Source: CABRXV01 sp900754955
Lineage (GTDB): Bacteria; Actinomycetota; Coriobacteriia; Coriobacteriales; Eggerthellaceae
Assembly (NCBI GenBank): GCA_902475005.1
Contig: CABRXV010000019.1
Span: forward strand, 1 to 28,828
Direction of reading: 5' to 3'
Length of the DNA stretch: 28,828 nt
The translations under genes were made by a program, and so were the position numbers. The notes under the pieces were generated by a model. It was not told where the DNA came from and searched no databases. It saw only the letters and a program-made list of their open reading frames with translations. Positions 1 through 7,231 of the stretch are shown piece by piece. The stretch's first letter is position 1; each line of letters starts with the position of its first letter.

Positions 1-22
1 CTGACGGGGCCGACGGAACGGG

Positions 23-107
23 CCGACGCTGCGAAGTGCCGTGGCGCCCGACTTTGCCTCTTGTGCAGGGCGGGGCAATCTCGGGCGCCACGGCACTTCT
101 CGCTGAC
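23..107. repeat. Palindromic intergenic element, copy A (short form)
   Basis: A perfect 19-bp inverted repeat pairs GAAGTGCCGTGGCGCCCGA (33-51) with 81-99. Inside it TTGCC (54-58) can pair with GGCAA (74-78). The element is bordered by CCGACGCTGCG on the left and TCGCTGAC on the right. The same borders and the inner CTTGT recur in the copies at 3662-3779 and 15091-15209, but the stem sequence differs while staying complementary. This copy lacks the innermost hairpin of the other two. There is no T-run, so it is not an ordinary terminator. Function unknown: a REP-like mobile palindrome or a structured RNA are both possible. Confidence 0.8.
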
Positions 108-216
108 GTTACGAACGAGGCGGCTCGCTTCTGGTCTGATGGGCCGACGCTGCGCGGGAGCGTGGCGGCGGCAAACTGCCCACTCGAATTTACGGCATCT
201 AAAGCGATTGCTTCGA

Positions 217-364
217 TGGACGAAACCGTATCGAGTGAACGACTCTGCTTTTGATTGTGGACGAAACTGCGCTGAGTGTACGGTTTTACAAGCGCTAACC
301 GTTCATTCGAAGTCGTTTCGTCCACCAAAGAAGAATCGATGGACGAAATGGCTCTGAATGAACG
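217..364. repeat. Four evenly spaced 25-bp bipartite repeats
   Basis: Consensus TGGACGAAAY-N6-GARTGWACG. Direct copies lie at 217-241, 258-282 and 340-364, and an inverted copy at 300-324. The spacer inside each copy is exactly 6 nt and is not conserved. Centres are at about 229, 270, 312 and 352, so units are 40-42 bp apart, close to four helical turns. The inverted copy and the last direct copy also form a long imperfect hairpin. Even phasing on one face of the helix fits a cooperative protein-binding array. A decayed mobile repeat is the alternative. A weak fifth unit may lie near 177-201. Confidence 0.75.
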
Positions 365-475
365 ATTTATGCAAGTTTGTAGTGCCAGATCATCCGAGCA
401 TTTCTTCGATGGGGCTGTAGGCTCTGCAAGTGGAATCGTTTTGGTGCATCGCTATGGCAGGGCAGAGAGATCTCG

Positions 476-1423
476 CTACTTCAAGTACTTGAAGTAATCG
501 AACAAATTCAATTGCAGTTTTTCGTAGTCGTTTCTTCGGGGTCGGATTCTGCTGCCGAGTAAACGCGATAGTCCCTTGGCGGTCCTCTTCATCTCAATCA
601 AGTTACTCAACTGGAGTTTGGTGACCGTTATCACCTTGAATCCACTTGCTTCAAGACTTCGGCGTTTAGCTGCATCGTGGGCGGCTTGCTCGGCAGTGAG
701 GTGCAGATCGGAGTCGTATTCGACGATCACGCGTTTCTCCTGCCAGAAGAGGTCGGCAACATAATATGCGTTGCCCGTCAGAGCAGCTCCAGCACGACCG
801 ACATCTACCTTTGCGTTCAGCTGGGGTTGTGCGATTCCGAAGCCGCCGTATCGGTAGGGAAGGGTCAGTTTCATAGCGAGCTCTGCTTCTCGCGGCGAAG
901 CGGCGTTGTCGCAGACGAGCGATATTGCCTTCTGGGCTTTGCGGCATCCGCGAGATCCTGCATTCAATTGGGCGAATTCCTTGATTGACGATGACAATGT
1001 GAGAGGGATCCGGCTGCATAGCCCCGAAGGGAGGTCGGGAGAGATGGCAAATGAACCGCAGAGCGTATACCCCATTCTGACAAGATCGAGAAACGACACT
1101 GCATTTGCAAGCTGAAGAAAGCACAGCTCAGGCGAGGAAGCATATATTCCGTGGTCGACTCGGAGAAAAGAGCCGTTTGGAAAGGTGGAGGATGCGACAT
1201 GGGAAACCATTCCCAGCCGAGCTCGTCGTTCCCCAGGGGAAGGTACGACCACGTGAATGGGGTCATCGATGAACGAAAGCGAATTGCGAAGATAGTTTAG
1301 GCTGGCTTTCGATGCCGAGCTGTTTGCCAGAACACGTTCATCGAAGCAGTCTTGTTCTGCCGCACGCGACCTCGCATGAAGCCACCATTGAAATGCCGAT
1401 ATGCCATGTAACACTATTTTCAT
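476..1423 (-). CDS. DUF559/Vsr-like nuclease-fold protein
   Basis: A 315-residue protein of unknown role whose last half resembles the PD-(D/E)XK endonuclease fold of the DUF559/Vsr group. The signs are a helix with SPREAE (176-181), then YYVADLFW with Asp224, then VIVEYDSD with Glu235 and Asp237, then an H-rich helix and a VITVT strand. The first half has no recognised domain. I recall similar stand-alone proteins in Coriobacteria, but no substrate is known to me. The start at 1423 (MKIVLHG) is chosen because the frame upstream does not look like protein. An ATG at 1459 preceded by AAGG is an alternative. Composition is clearly lower in G+C than neighbouring genes, which suggests transfer. 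It is a lone gene transcribed against rpsB. Confidence 0.7.
   Translation of the reverse strand: MKIVLHGISAFQWWLHARSRAAEQDCFDERVLANSSASKASLNYLRNSLSFIDDPIHVVVPSPGERRARLGMVSHVASSTFPNGSFLRVDHGIYASSPELCFLQLANAVSFLDLVRMGYTLCGSFAISPDLPSGLCSRIPLTLSSSIKEFAQLNAGSRGCRKAQKAISLVCDNAASPREAELAMKLTLPYRYGGFGIAQPQLNAKVDVGRAGAALTGNAYYVADLFWQEKRVIVEYDSDLHLTAEQAAHDAAKRRSLEASGFKVITVTKLQLSNLIEMKRTAKGLSRLLGSRIRPRRNDYEKLQLNLFDYFKYLK
477..496. repeat. Perfect 20-bp palindrome over the stop codon
   Basis: TACTTCAAGTACTTGAAGTA is its own reverse complement. It overlaps the final codons and the TAG of the minus-strand nuclease-like gene. As RNA it would form a hairpin only with a very tight loop. As DNA it could be a dimer-binding site. 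No T-run follows on the minus strand, so a simple terminator is not supported. Confidence 0.6.
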
Positions 1424-1752
1424 ACGGTCATTTTGCGGTGTCCGAGTACCGATGAGCATGGCGAAAACCTTGCAATTCTCCAATCGCTGGCCTTCGCGGT
1501 ACTGTGCGTCTGCTATTGCGGTGCATATGCGGGTTGTGTTCCTGCCTAGTGTTCTGTAGATGCGCTTTTGACATATATCTTGCAGACGTATCGCGAGAAT
1601 CCACCTGAGTTGGTGTATTGCGCTGCCGCGACGTGCGCTACGACGCGGTAGACAGCTACGAGTCGCTGAACCTTGTGCGGTGAGGCGCTGTCGGTTTTGC
1701 GACGGTAGAAACGGGATGATCTCGAATACCTCCATTTGACATGGCATTTCTC
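1424..1752. other. Gene-free stretch upstream of rpsB
   Basis: This lies between the start of the minus-strand nuclease-like gene and the rpsB promoter. The minus-strand frame stays open through it, but its translation is rich in Arg, Ser and Thr without domain character, so I do not treat it as coding. Composition is lower in G+C than the rpsB side, so the boundary of the atypical island appears to fall around 1780. No structure worth naming was seen. Confidence 0.5.
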
Positions 1753-1780
1753 TTGCAATTCCCGTTGGGCGTGCTATTCT
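1753..1780 (+). promoter_or_regulatory. rpsB promoter (extended -10)
   Basis: TTGCAA (1753-1758) and TATTCT (1775-1780) are separated by 16 nt, with TGC directly before the -10 hexamer (extended -10). The rpmE promoter at 9498-9525 has almost the same layout: TCTTGCA, 16-nt spacer, TGCTATT. A start of transcription near 1787 would begin the RNA at a small hairpin. Confidence 0.6.
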
Positions 1781-1786
1781 AGGCAG

Positions 1787-1911
1787 GCTGTGTTTTTCAC
1801 AGCGGGAATTATTACGCATGCTCGTGCGACTGGAACCGCGAGTGGCCACCTGAAAAAGGCTGCGGTGCTCCAGGATGACCACGGGCAGAGGACTAACGAA
1901 TGGAGAGAAGA
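1787..1911 (+). promoter_or_regulatory. Candidate structured leader of rpsB
   Basis: The 125-nt leader begins with a perfect hairpin (GCTGTG 1787-1792, loop TTTTT, CACAGC 1798-1803). Further on, GTGG and CCTG can pair with CAGG and CCAC across a purine-rich loop ending just before the ribosome binding site. Ribosomal protein genes often carry autoregulatory leaders. That this one binds S2 is only an inference from position. Confidence 0.35.
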
Positions 1912-2694
1912 ATGACGAAAGTCAGCATTTCCACGCTGCTCGACGCAGGCGCGCACTTCGGTCATCAGACCCGCCGCTGGAACCCCAAGATGAAGCCGTA
2001 CATCTTCGGCAGCCGCGGTGACATCTACATCCTCGACCTCAAGCAGACGCTCATCGGCCTCGACCGTGCCTACACGTTCGTGTCCGATCTGACCCGCAAG
2101 GGCGGCACCGTGCTGTTCGTCGGCACGAAGAAGCAGGCCCAGGAGGCCGTTGCCGACGCCGCGAACCGCTGCGGCATGCCCTACGTGAACGCCCGTTGGC
2201 TCGGCGGCATGCTCACCAACTTCACCACCATCCGCACCCGCGTGACGCGCATGGAGGAGCTCGAGGCCATGGACGCCGACGGCCGCATGGCGCTGCTGCC
2301 GAAGAAGGAGCAGATCCTCCTGCACAAGGAGCTCGCCAAGCTGCAGACCAACCTCAACGGCATCCGCAACATGAAGCGCACTCCCGACGCGGTGTTCGTG
2401 ATCGACACCAACCGCGAGGAGATCGCCATCCGCGAGGCCCAGCGCCTCAACATCCCCGTGGTCGGCACGCTCGACACGAATTGCGATCCGGACGACGTCG
2501 AGTACGGCATCCCGGCCAACGACGACGCCATCCGCTCCGTCCGCCTGCTCGCCGACTTCATCGCTGACGCGGTGATCGCCGGTACGGGTGCCGACGTGAC
2601 CGCCGCCGAGATGGCCGGCGCTGCCGAGGGCGAGGCCGCTGAGGCTGAGGCCGAGACCGCTGCCGAGGCCGAGACCGCCGAGGCTGCTGAGTAA
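1912..2694 (+). CDS. rpsB: 30S ribosomal protein S2
   Basis: Small-subunit protein S2, 260 residues. The family signature is plain: LLDAGAHFGHQTRRWNPKM near the N-terminus, RWLGGMLTNF, and PDAVFVIDTNREEIAI followed by DTNCDPDDVEYGIPANDDAIR. The start at 1912 is preferred over the in-frame ATG at 1900 because GGAG sits 6 nt upstream of it and S2 proteins begin close to this point. The last 25 or so residues (236-260) are an Ala/Glu repeat tail beyond the conserved fold, echoed by the tail of L31 in this window. It is followed by tsf, the usual bacterial pairing. Confidence 0.97.
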   Translation: MTKVSISTLLDAGAHFGHQTRRWNPKMKPYIFGSRGDIYILDLKQTLIGLDRAYTFVSDLTRKGGTVLFVGTKKQAQEAVADAANRCGMPYVNARWLGGMLTNFTTIRTRVTRMEELEAMDADGRMALLPKKEQILLHKELAKLQTNLNGIRNMKRTPDAVFVIDTNREEIAIREAQRLNIPVVGTLDTNCDPDDVEYGIPANDDAIRSVRLLADFIADAVIAGTGADVTAAEMAGAAEGEAAEAEAETAAEAETAEAAE

Positions 2695-2761
2695 CTACCG
2701 AGAAACAGGCGGGGCGCTGCGCGCTCCGCACCGCAATTCCCTTCAACAGAAAGGATCTGCT

Positions 2762-3622
2762 GTGGCAAACATCACCGCTTCCATGGTCAAGGAGCTCCGC
2801 GAGATGACCGGCGCCGGCATGATGGAGTGCAAGAAGGCTCTCACTGAGGCCGAGGGCGATATGGACAAGGCCGTCGACGTGCTGCGCACGCGCGGTCTGG
2901 CTGCGGTCGCCAAGAAGGCCGGCCGTGCCACCAACGAGGGCACCGTCATGGCGCTCGTGTCCGATGACTGCACCGTGGGCGCTGTCGTCGAGATCAACTG
3001 CGAGACCGACTTCGTGGCCATCAACGAGAAGTTCAAGGCCTACGCCGAGAAGATCGCCAAGGCCGCTCTGGCCGCCAAGCCGGCTGACGTCGAGGCGCTC
3101 AAGGCCGCTGAGATCGAGGGCGAGACCGTCGACGCCGTGATCACCGACTGCATCCACGTGATGGGCGAGAACGTGCAGCTCGCTCGCGTCGAGGTTGCCG
3201 AGGCCGCAGGCGTGGCGTCCTACATCCACGGCGCCGGCAAGATCGGCGTGCTCGTGACCTTCGACGTTGAAGGCATCGACCCTGCGTCCGAGGGCTTCCA
3301 GAAGTGCGGCCGCGACGTCGCCATGCAGGTTGCCGCCATCAACCCGGTGGCCGCCACCCGCGAGGCCGTGCCGGCCGATGTCGTCGAGCACGAGATGTCG
3401 ATCTACAAGGCTCAGGCTGCCGAGTCCGGCAAGCCGGAGAACATCCAGGAGAAGATCGCCACGGGTCGTCTCGAGAAGTTCTTCAAGGAGAACTGCCTCA
3501 CTGAGCAGGAGTTCGTGAAGAACTCCGACCAGACGGTTGGCGAGTACGTCGCCGCCTGCGCCAAGGAGCTCGGCGGCACCATCGCCGTCAAGGGCTTCGT
3601 GCGTTTCGCTCTCGGCGAGTAA
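2762..3622 (+). CDS. tsf: Elongation factor Ts
   Basis: EF-Ts, the guanine-nucleotide exchange factor that recycles EF-Tu, 286 residues. The N-terminal UBA-like domain carries EMTGAGMMECKKAL and the core carries EINCETDFVAINEKF. Both are family signatures. The start is GTG at 2762, with AAAGGA about 7 nt upstream. It lies 67 nt after rpsB. The gap contains a hairpin (GGGGCGC 2711-2717 with GCGCTCC 2721-2727) that could tune the ratio of the two products. A strong hairpin follows the stop codon. Confidence 0.97.
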   Translation: MANITASMVKELREMTGAGMMECKKALTEAEGDMDKAVDVLRTRGLAAVAKKAGRATNEGTVMALVSDDCTVGAVVEINCETDFVAINEKFKAYAEKIAKAALAAKPADVEALKAAEIEGETVDAVITDCIHVMGENVQLARVEVAEAAGVASYIHGAGKIGVLVTFDVEGIDPASEGFQKCGRDVAMQVAAINPVAATREAVPADVVEHEMSIYKAQAAESGKPENIQEKIATGRLEKFFKENCLTEQEFVKNSDQTVGEYVAACAKELGGTIAVKGFVRFALGE

Positions 3623-3632
3623 CTTCAGGATT

Positions 3633-3656
3633 GCGCCGTTGCTCACGCAACGGCGC
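3633..3656 (+). terminator. Hairpin after tsf
   Basis: GCGCCGTTGC (3633-3642) pairs perfectly with GCAACGGCGC (3647-3656) around a TCAC loop, 10 nt after the tsf stop. Only ACTTA follows rather than a T-run, so it may be a weak terminator or a 3'-end stabiliser. Confidence 0.5.
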
Positions 3657-3661
3657 ACTTA

Positions 3662-3779
3662 CCGACGCTGCGAAGGGCTGAGGCACCCGATCTTGCCCCT
3701 TGTTTTGCACGCTGCGCCGCACAGAGGCGGCTTAGTGCAAAGGCGGGCAACCTCGGGCACCTCAGCCCTTCTCGCTGAC
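3662..3779. repeat. Palindromic intergenic element, copy B (long form)
   Basis: Outer arms 3672-3690 and 3753-3771 pair over 17 of 19 positions. Middle arms are TTTGCAC (3704-3710) and GTGCAAA (3735-3741). An innermost hairpin is GCCGC (3716-3720) with GCGGC (3727-3731). The borders CCGACGCTGCGAAG and CTTCTCGCTGAC match copies A and C. Variable stem positions differ from the other copies on both arms together. The element makes up much of the 376-nt tsf-murA gap, which otherwise holds two hairpins and the murA promoter. Confidence 0.8.
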
Positions 3780-3875
3780 TTGGGCTCGACAGGCGAGCCT
3801 TTACTATTTCGCCCGCTTGTCACCCAACCCGCAAGCGCTTGTTGAGGCGTGCGGGGGCTTCTGCTCTTCGTATGG

Positions 3876-3902
3876 AAGACCGCGTTTCGGCGCGGTCTTT
3901 TT
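3876..3902 (+). terminator. Rho-independent terminator upstream of murA
   Basis: AGACCGCG (3876-3883) pairs with CGCGGTCT (3890-3897) around TTTCGG, and a run of T follows to 3902. It ends transcription coming from rpsB-tsf and abuts the murA -10 box. Confidence 0.8.
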
Positions 3903-3903
3903 T

Positions 3904-3909
3904 CTATAA
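3904..3909 (+). promoter_or_regulatory. murA -10 box
   Basis: A consensus TATAAT begins 2 nt after the terminator T-run, about 90 nt before murA. No good -35 hexamer is seen because that space is the terminator stem. Confidence 0.45.
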
Positions 3910-3998
3910 TGAAGCGTTGTGTTGTTCTGCATTTCTGCTGATCAACGGGCTTACCTGCTTTCGAAACGGGCGCACGGCGCCCAACGCAAAGGATAGCT

Positions 3999-5279
3999 AT
4001 GTCTCAGGAAATCATCATCGTGCACGGCAACGGCACGCTCTCCGGCGATGTTCAGGTGTCGGGCGCCAAGAACTCGGCGCTCAAGCTCATGGCGGCGTCG
4101 CTGCTCGGCAGGGGGCGCACCGTCCTTCACAACGTGCCGCTCATCTCCGACATCGAGATCATGAGCCGCGTGCTCACGCGCCTCGGCGCGACGGTCGAGC
4201 GCGACGGCCACACCCTGGTGATCGACACGGCGCCGGTGAACAGCTGCGAGACGCCCTACGAGCTCGTGTCGAAGATGCGCGCGAGCATCTCGGTGCTCGG
4301 TCCGCTCATCGGTCGTTTCGGCGAGGCGCACGTTGCCATGCCGGGCGGCTGCCAGATCGGCGCGCGCAAGATCGACATGCACCTCGTGGGCCTTGAGGCG
4401 CTCGGCGTCACGTTCACGGTCGACCACGGCATCCTTCTCGCCCACACGCCCAACGGCCTGCACGGCACGCACGTCATGCTCGAGTTCCCGAGCGTCGGCG
4501 CGACGGAGAATCTGCTCATGGCCGCCGTGGTCGCCGAAGGCACCACCTACATCGAGAACGCCGCATGTGAGCCCGAGATCGAGGACCTTGCGAACATGCT
4601 CGTGTCGATGGGCGCGCACGTGAGCGGCGCGGGCACCTCCACCATCGAGGTGCACGGCGTCTCCCTCGACGACCTGCATCCCTGCGAGCACACCACGGTG
4701 GGCGACCGCATCGAGGCCGGCACGTTCCTCGCGGGCGGCGCACTCACGGGCGGCCCCGTTACGGTGCACGGCATCAACCCGAGCTTCCTGCGCATGGCCA
4801 TCATGAAGCTCAAGGCCATGGGCTGCACCGTCGAGCAGGGCGATGACTGGATTCGCGTCGAGCGGACGGGCGCGCTCGCGGGCACCGACATCCAGACGCT
4901 GCCCCATCCCGGCTTCCCGACCGACCTCCAGGCGCAGTTCATGCTGCTCGCCGCCCTCGCCGACGGCACGTCGATGATCACTGAGAACGTGTTCGAGAAC
5001 CGCTTCATGTTCGCCGCGGAGCTCATGCGCATGGGCGCCGACATCACGCTCGACGACCATCACGCGCTCGTGCGCGGCGTCGAGCGGCTTCAGGGCGCGC
5101 CCGTGTCGTCGACCGACCTGCGCGCCGGCGCCGCGCTCGTGCTCGCGGGCATCGTGGCCGACGGCGAGACGCGCGTACACCGCATTGAGCACATCGACCG
5201 TGGCTACGAGGACTACGTCGGCAAACTCGTCTCGCTCGGCGCTGATGTGATCCGCACCGCGGAAGACGACGCGCGCTAG
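3999..5279 (+). CDS. murA: UDP-N-acetylglucosamine 1-carboxyvinyltransferase
   Basis: Cytoplasmic first committed enzyme of peptidoglycan synthesis. It moves enolpyruvate from PEP to UDP-GlcNAc. The 426-residue length is normal. Substrate-binding SGAKNSAL carries Lys24-Asn25. The catalytic loop reads MPGGCQIGAR with Cys118, the residue alkylated by fosfomycin, so this is the Cys-type rather than the Asp-type enzyme. HPGFPTDLQAQF carries the conserved Asp near the active site. The start has AAAGGA upstream. The LCP gene follows after 7 nt, so the two probably share a transcript. Confidence 0.96.
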   Translation: MSQEIIIVHGNGTLSGDVQVSGAKNSALKLMAASLLGRGRTVLHNVPLISDIEIMSRVLTRLGATVERDGHTLVIDTAPVNSCETPYELVSKMRASISVLGPLIGRFGEAHVAMPGGCQIGARKIDMHLVGLEALGVTFTVDHGILLAHTPNGLHGTHVMLEFPSVGATENLLMAAVVAEGTTYIENAACEPEIEDLANMLVSMGAHVSGAGTSTIEVHGVSLDDLHPCEHTTVGDRIEAGTFLAGGALTGGPVTVHGINPSFLRMAIMKLKAMGCTVEQGDDWIRVERTGALAGTDIQTLPHPGFPTDLQAQFMLLAALADGTSMITENVFENRFMFAAELMRMGADITLDDHHALVRGVERLQGAPVSSTDLRAGAALVLAGIVADGETRVHRIEHIDRGYEDYVGKLVSLGADVIRTAEDDAR

Positions 5280-5286
5280 GAGCGGC

Positions 5287-6792
5287 ATGTTCGGCCGGAA
5301 GAAGGGCTTCACCGCCTCCCAGTCAAAGCGCATGTCGCGCCGCATGCAGTCCTCGACCATCGGATCGCACGTCGAGCGGCCCTCGGCCCGTCATCGCAGC
5401 GGCGCCCGTCGCGGTGAGCCGCGGGGCGCTTCGAGCGTCGACTTCTCCAACGTGCGCCGCTCGAGCCAGGCAAGCCGCCGCGTGGTGAGCCACGTGGGAG
5501 CGGCCACCACGAGCGCCGAGAACGAGAACGCCTACGCGCGCCGCGTGGCGCGGCGCGGCTACGTGCAGGAGATCCAGCGCAAGGCGCGCATGCGCCGTAT
5601 CATCGTCGCGGTCGTGGCGGTGTTCGTCGTGGCGGCCATCGCGGTGGGCGTCGGCGTCGCCACGTACTTCGGCACGTCCGACTCGCGCCTGTCGCTCTCC
5701 TCGTCGAACGCCTCCGAGGCGCTCGTGGTCGCCGAAGCCGACGCCCCCTTCTACGTGCTCTGCGCCGCCGAGCTCGACGAGGCGAAGGGTGCATCTTCCG
5801 ACGCCTACCTGCTCGTGCGCGTCGACGAGGGCGCGCGTTCGCTGTCGTTCGTCGCTATTCCGTCGAATCTCAACGTGAAGCTCTCTGACGGGCAGACCCA
5901 TCCGCTGCGCGAGGCGCGCGCTACCGGCGGCGACGCCGAGCTCATCCGTTCGGTGGCGAGCCTCGCCGACGTGAGCATCGCGCATTTCATCACCACCGAC
6001 GAAGAAGGCATCGCCGGCATGGTCGAGCGCGTCGGCGGCGTCACCATGACGATTCCCGAAGAGGTCGACGACCCGCGCGCCGGCACGCTCGTGCTCGACG
6101 CTGGCGAGCAGACGCTCGACGCCGAGGCGGCGCTCGTGCTGCTGCGCGCGAAGAACTACACGACGGGGCTCGAGCGCACGGCGGCAAACCAGATTGACTT
6201 CACGCGCACGCTCTGCCAACGCGCGCTGAGCACAGAGGGGCTCGATTTCGCCGCGCTCGTCGGCGAGGCGGGCAACTACCTGCACACCGACTGGTCGTCT
6301 TCGGATCTGCTTGCGCTCGGCAACGCGCTGCGTCCGCTCGACCAAGTGACGGTGTACTCCTGCCTGCTGCCTGGCTACGAGAGCGATGGCGACGACCCGC
6401 GCTACGAGTACTCCTCGAGCGAATGGGAGCCCATGCGCGAGCGCTTCAAGGCGGGCGAGGATCCCAACCAGGTGGAGAGCTCGGGTGCGTCGGTGAACCC
6501 CGCCGACGTGACGGTCGAGGTGCGCAACGGCGCGGGCGCCACGGGCGCGGCGGCGCGTCTGGGCGAGATGCTCACGGCGGCGGGCTACCAGGTGGGCGAG
6601 GTCGGCAACGTCGACGACGGCACGGTGTATCCCGAGACGCTCGTGATCTACAAGGGCGCCGAGAACGAGGGCGCGGCCAAGGCGGTCGTCTCCGCGATCG
6701 GCGGCGGGCGCGTGGTCAACGGCGGCGACTTCTACACCTTCGACACCAACGTGCTCGTGATCATCGGCAAGGACTGGATGCCCGTGTCGTAG
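5287..6792 (+). CDS. LCP (LytR-CpsA-Psr) family protein with LytR_C domain, degenerate active site
   Basis: A 501-residue membrane-anchored protein. A basic cytoplasmic region (1-103) is followed by one membrane segment (about 104-127), an LCP-like domain (about 150-320) and a C-terminal LytR_C domain (about 408-497, starting VTVEVRNGAGATG). LCP enzymes normally attach glycopolymers to peptidoglycan. The fold landmarks are present: SSDAYLLVRVD with Asp172, IAHFITTDEEGIAGMVERVGG, and LDAEAALVLLRAK. However, the usual PRD after the strand is PSN (192-194), and the RxR motif is RAK. Catalytic arginines therefore seem lost, which may mean a binding or regulatory role. AGGAG precedes the start and the gene follows murA closely. 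Confidence 0.85.
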   Translation: MFGRKKGFTASQSKRMSRRMQSSTIGSHVERPSARHRSGARRGEPRGASSVDFSNVRRSSQASRRVVSHVGAATTSAENENAYARRVARRGYVQEIQRKARMRRIIVAVVAVFVVAAIAVGVGVATYFGTSDSRLSLSSSNASEALVVAEADAPFYVLCAAELDEAKGASSDAYLLVRVDEGARSLSFVAIPSNLNVKLSDGQTHPLREARATGGDAELIRSVASLADVSIAHFITTDEEGIAGMVERVGGVTMTIPEEVDDPRAGTLVLDAGEQTLDAEAALVLLRAKNYTTGLERTAANQIDFTRTLCQRALSTEGLDFAALVGEAGNYLHTDWSSSDLLALGNALRPLDQVTVYSCLLPGYESDGDDPRYEYSSSEWEPMRERFKAGEDPNQVESSGASVNPADVTVEVRNGAGATGAAARLGEMLTAAGYQVGEVGNVDDGTVYPETLVIYKGAENEGAAKAVVSAIGGGRVVNGGDFYTFDTNVLVIIGKDWMPVS

Positions 6793-6868
6793 GGCGCCGC
6801 GCGCCTGCGGCGGCCTGCGTGTGCCGATTGCCTGACGAGTTGCGGTTTCGCGAGTGCCGCGAGCGGGC

Positions 6869-6879
6869 TATGCTAGAAT
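6869..6879 (+). promoter_or_regulatory. -10 region before the NifU-like gene
   Basis: TATGCTAGAAT offers two overlapping -10 hexamers (TATGCT, TAGAAT) about 40 nt before the start codon. The best -35 candidate, TTTCGC at 6846-6851, is weak (17-nt spacer to TATGCT). Confidence 0.4.
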
Positions 6880-6916
6880 GCATCCGATACATGCACCTGA
6901 GAAAAAGGAGAACAAC

Positions 6917-7159
6917 ATGGTTGAGAAGTCCGACGTGGCTGCTGTGCTCGAGCTCATCCGCCCCAGCCTCCAGGCCGACGGCGGCGACGTGAAGCTCGTC
7001 GACGTGTCCGAGGACGGCGTGGTTTCCGTCGAGCTGCAGGGCGCCTGCAAGGGCTGCCCGATGTCGCAGATGACGCTCGCCAACGGCGTTGAGCGCATCC
7101 TCAAGGAGCGCGTGCCGGGCGTGACGCGCGTCGTGCCGGCCGATCTCGAGATGATGTAG
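6917..7159 (+). CDS. NifU C-terminal-domain Fe-S scaffold protein
   Basis: An 80-residue stand-alone NifU/Nfu domain, which carries a [4Fe-4S] cluster for transfer to client proteins. The signature is LQADGGDVKLVDV near the N-terminus and GACKGCPMSQMTL, whose CxxC pair is the cluster ligand set of a homodimer. The start at 6917 has AAAGGAG 6 nt upstream. An in-frame ATG further up lacks a ribosome binding site. It has its own likely promoter and terminator, so it is probably a single-gene unit. Anaerobes rich in Fe-S enzymes commonly keep such a protein. Confidence 0.9.
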   Translation: MVEKSDVAAVLELIRPSLQADGGDVKLVDVSEDGVVSVELQGACKGCPMSQMTLANGVERILKERVPGVTRVVPADLEMM

Positions 7160-7180
7160 GCTGCGCATTCGCACTGCCGC

Positions 7181-7215
7181 GAGGGGCGGGCTTTCGGGCT
7201 CGCCCCTTCGTTTTT
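7181..7215 (+). terminator. Rho-independent terminator after the NifU-like gene
   Basis: GAGGGGCG (7181-7188) pairs with CGCCCCTTC (7201-7209), and TTTTT follows at 7211-7215. Confidence 0.75.
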
Positions 7216-7231
7216 ACAAGGGAGGCTTTCT

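Larger units (their letters stand above)
1..475. other. Gene-free lower-G+C intergenic region
   Basis: No convincing gene lies here: the short open frames have no ribosome binding site and no recognisable protein character. The stretch holds a palindromic element at 23-107, a partial echo of its left edge at 142-154 (GGCCGACGCTGCG), and four 25-bp repeats at 217-364. From about 180 onward base composition drops visibly towards half G+C, unlike the rest of the window. That suggests acquired or non-coding DNA next to the minus-strand nuclease-like gene. Confidence 0.6.

Noticed and set aside
217..364. CRISPR array reading of the evenly spaced repeats
   Set aside because: Only four diverged units, one inverted, with a variable centre inside each unit and 16-17 nt between units. 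No cas genes.
36..497. Three small plus-strand open frames
   Set aside because: They overlap the palindromic element and the repeat array, overlap each other, and lack ribosome binding sites.
1736..1741. TTGACA as the rpsB -35 box
   Set aside because: It lies 33 nt from the -10 hexamer. TTGCAA at 1753-1758 has proper spacing.
1424..1882. Upstream extension of the nuclease-like gene's frame
   Set aside because: The translation has no protein-like pattern and overlaps the rpsB promoter and leader. The open frame is probably chance.
3662..3779. Palindromic element as a rho-independent terminator or tRNA
   Set aside because: No T-run follows any copy, the stem is multi-helical with conserved borders, and no cloverleaf or anticodon arrangement fits.
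3951..5360. A 469-residue minus-strand frame opposite murA
   Set aside because: Shadow of murA. The composition is typical of antisense frames in G+C-rich genes.
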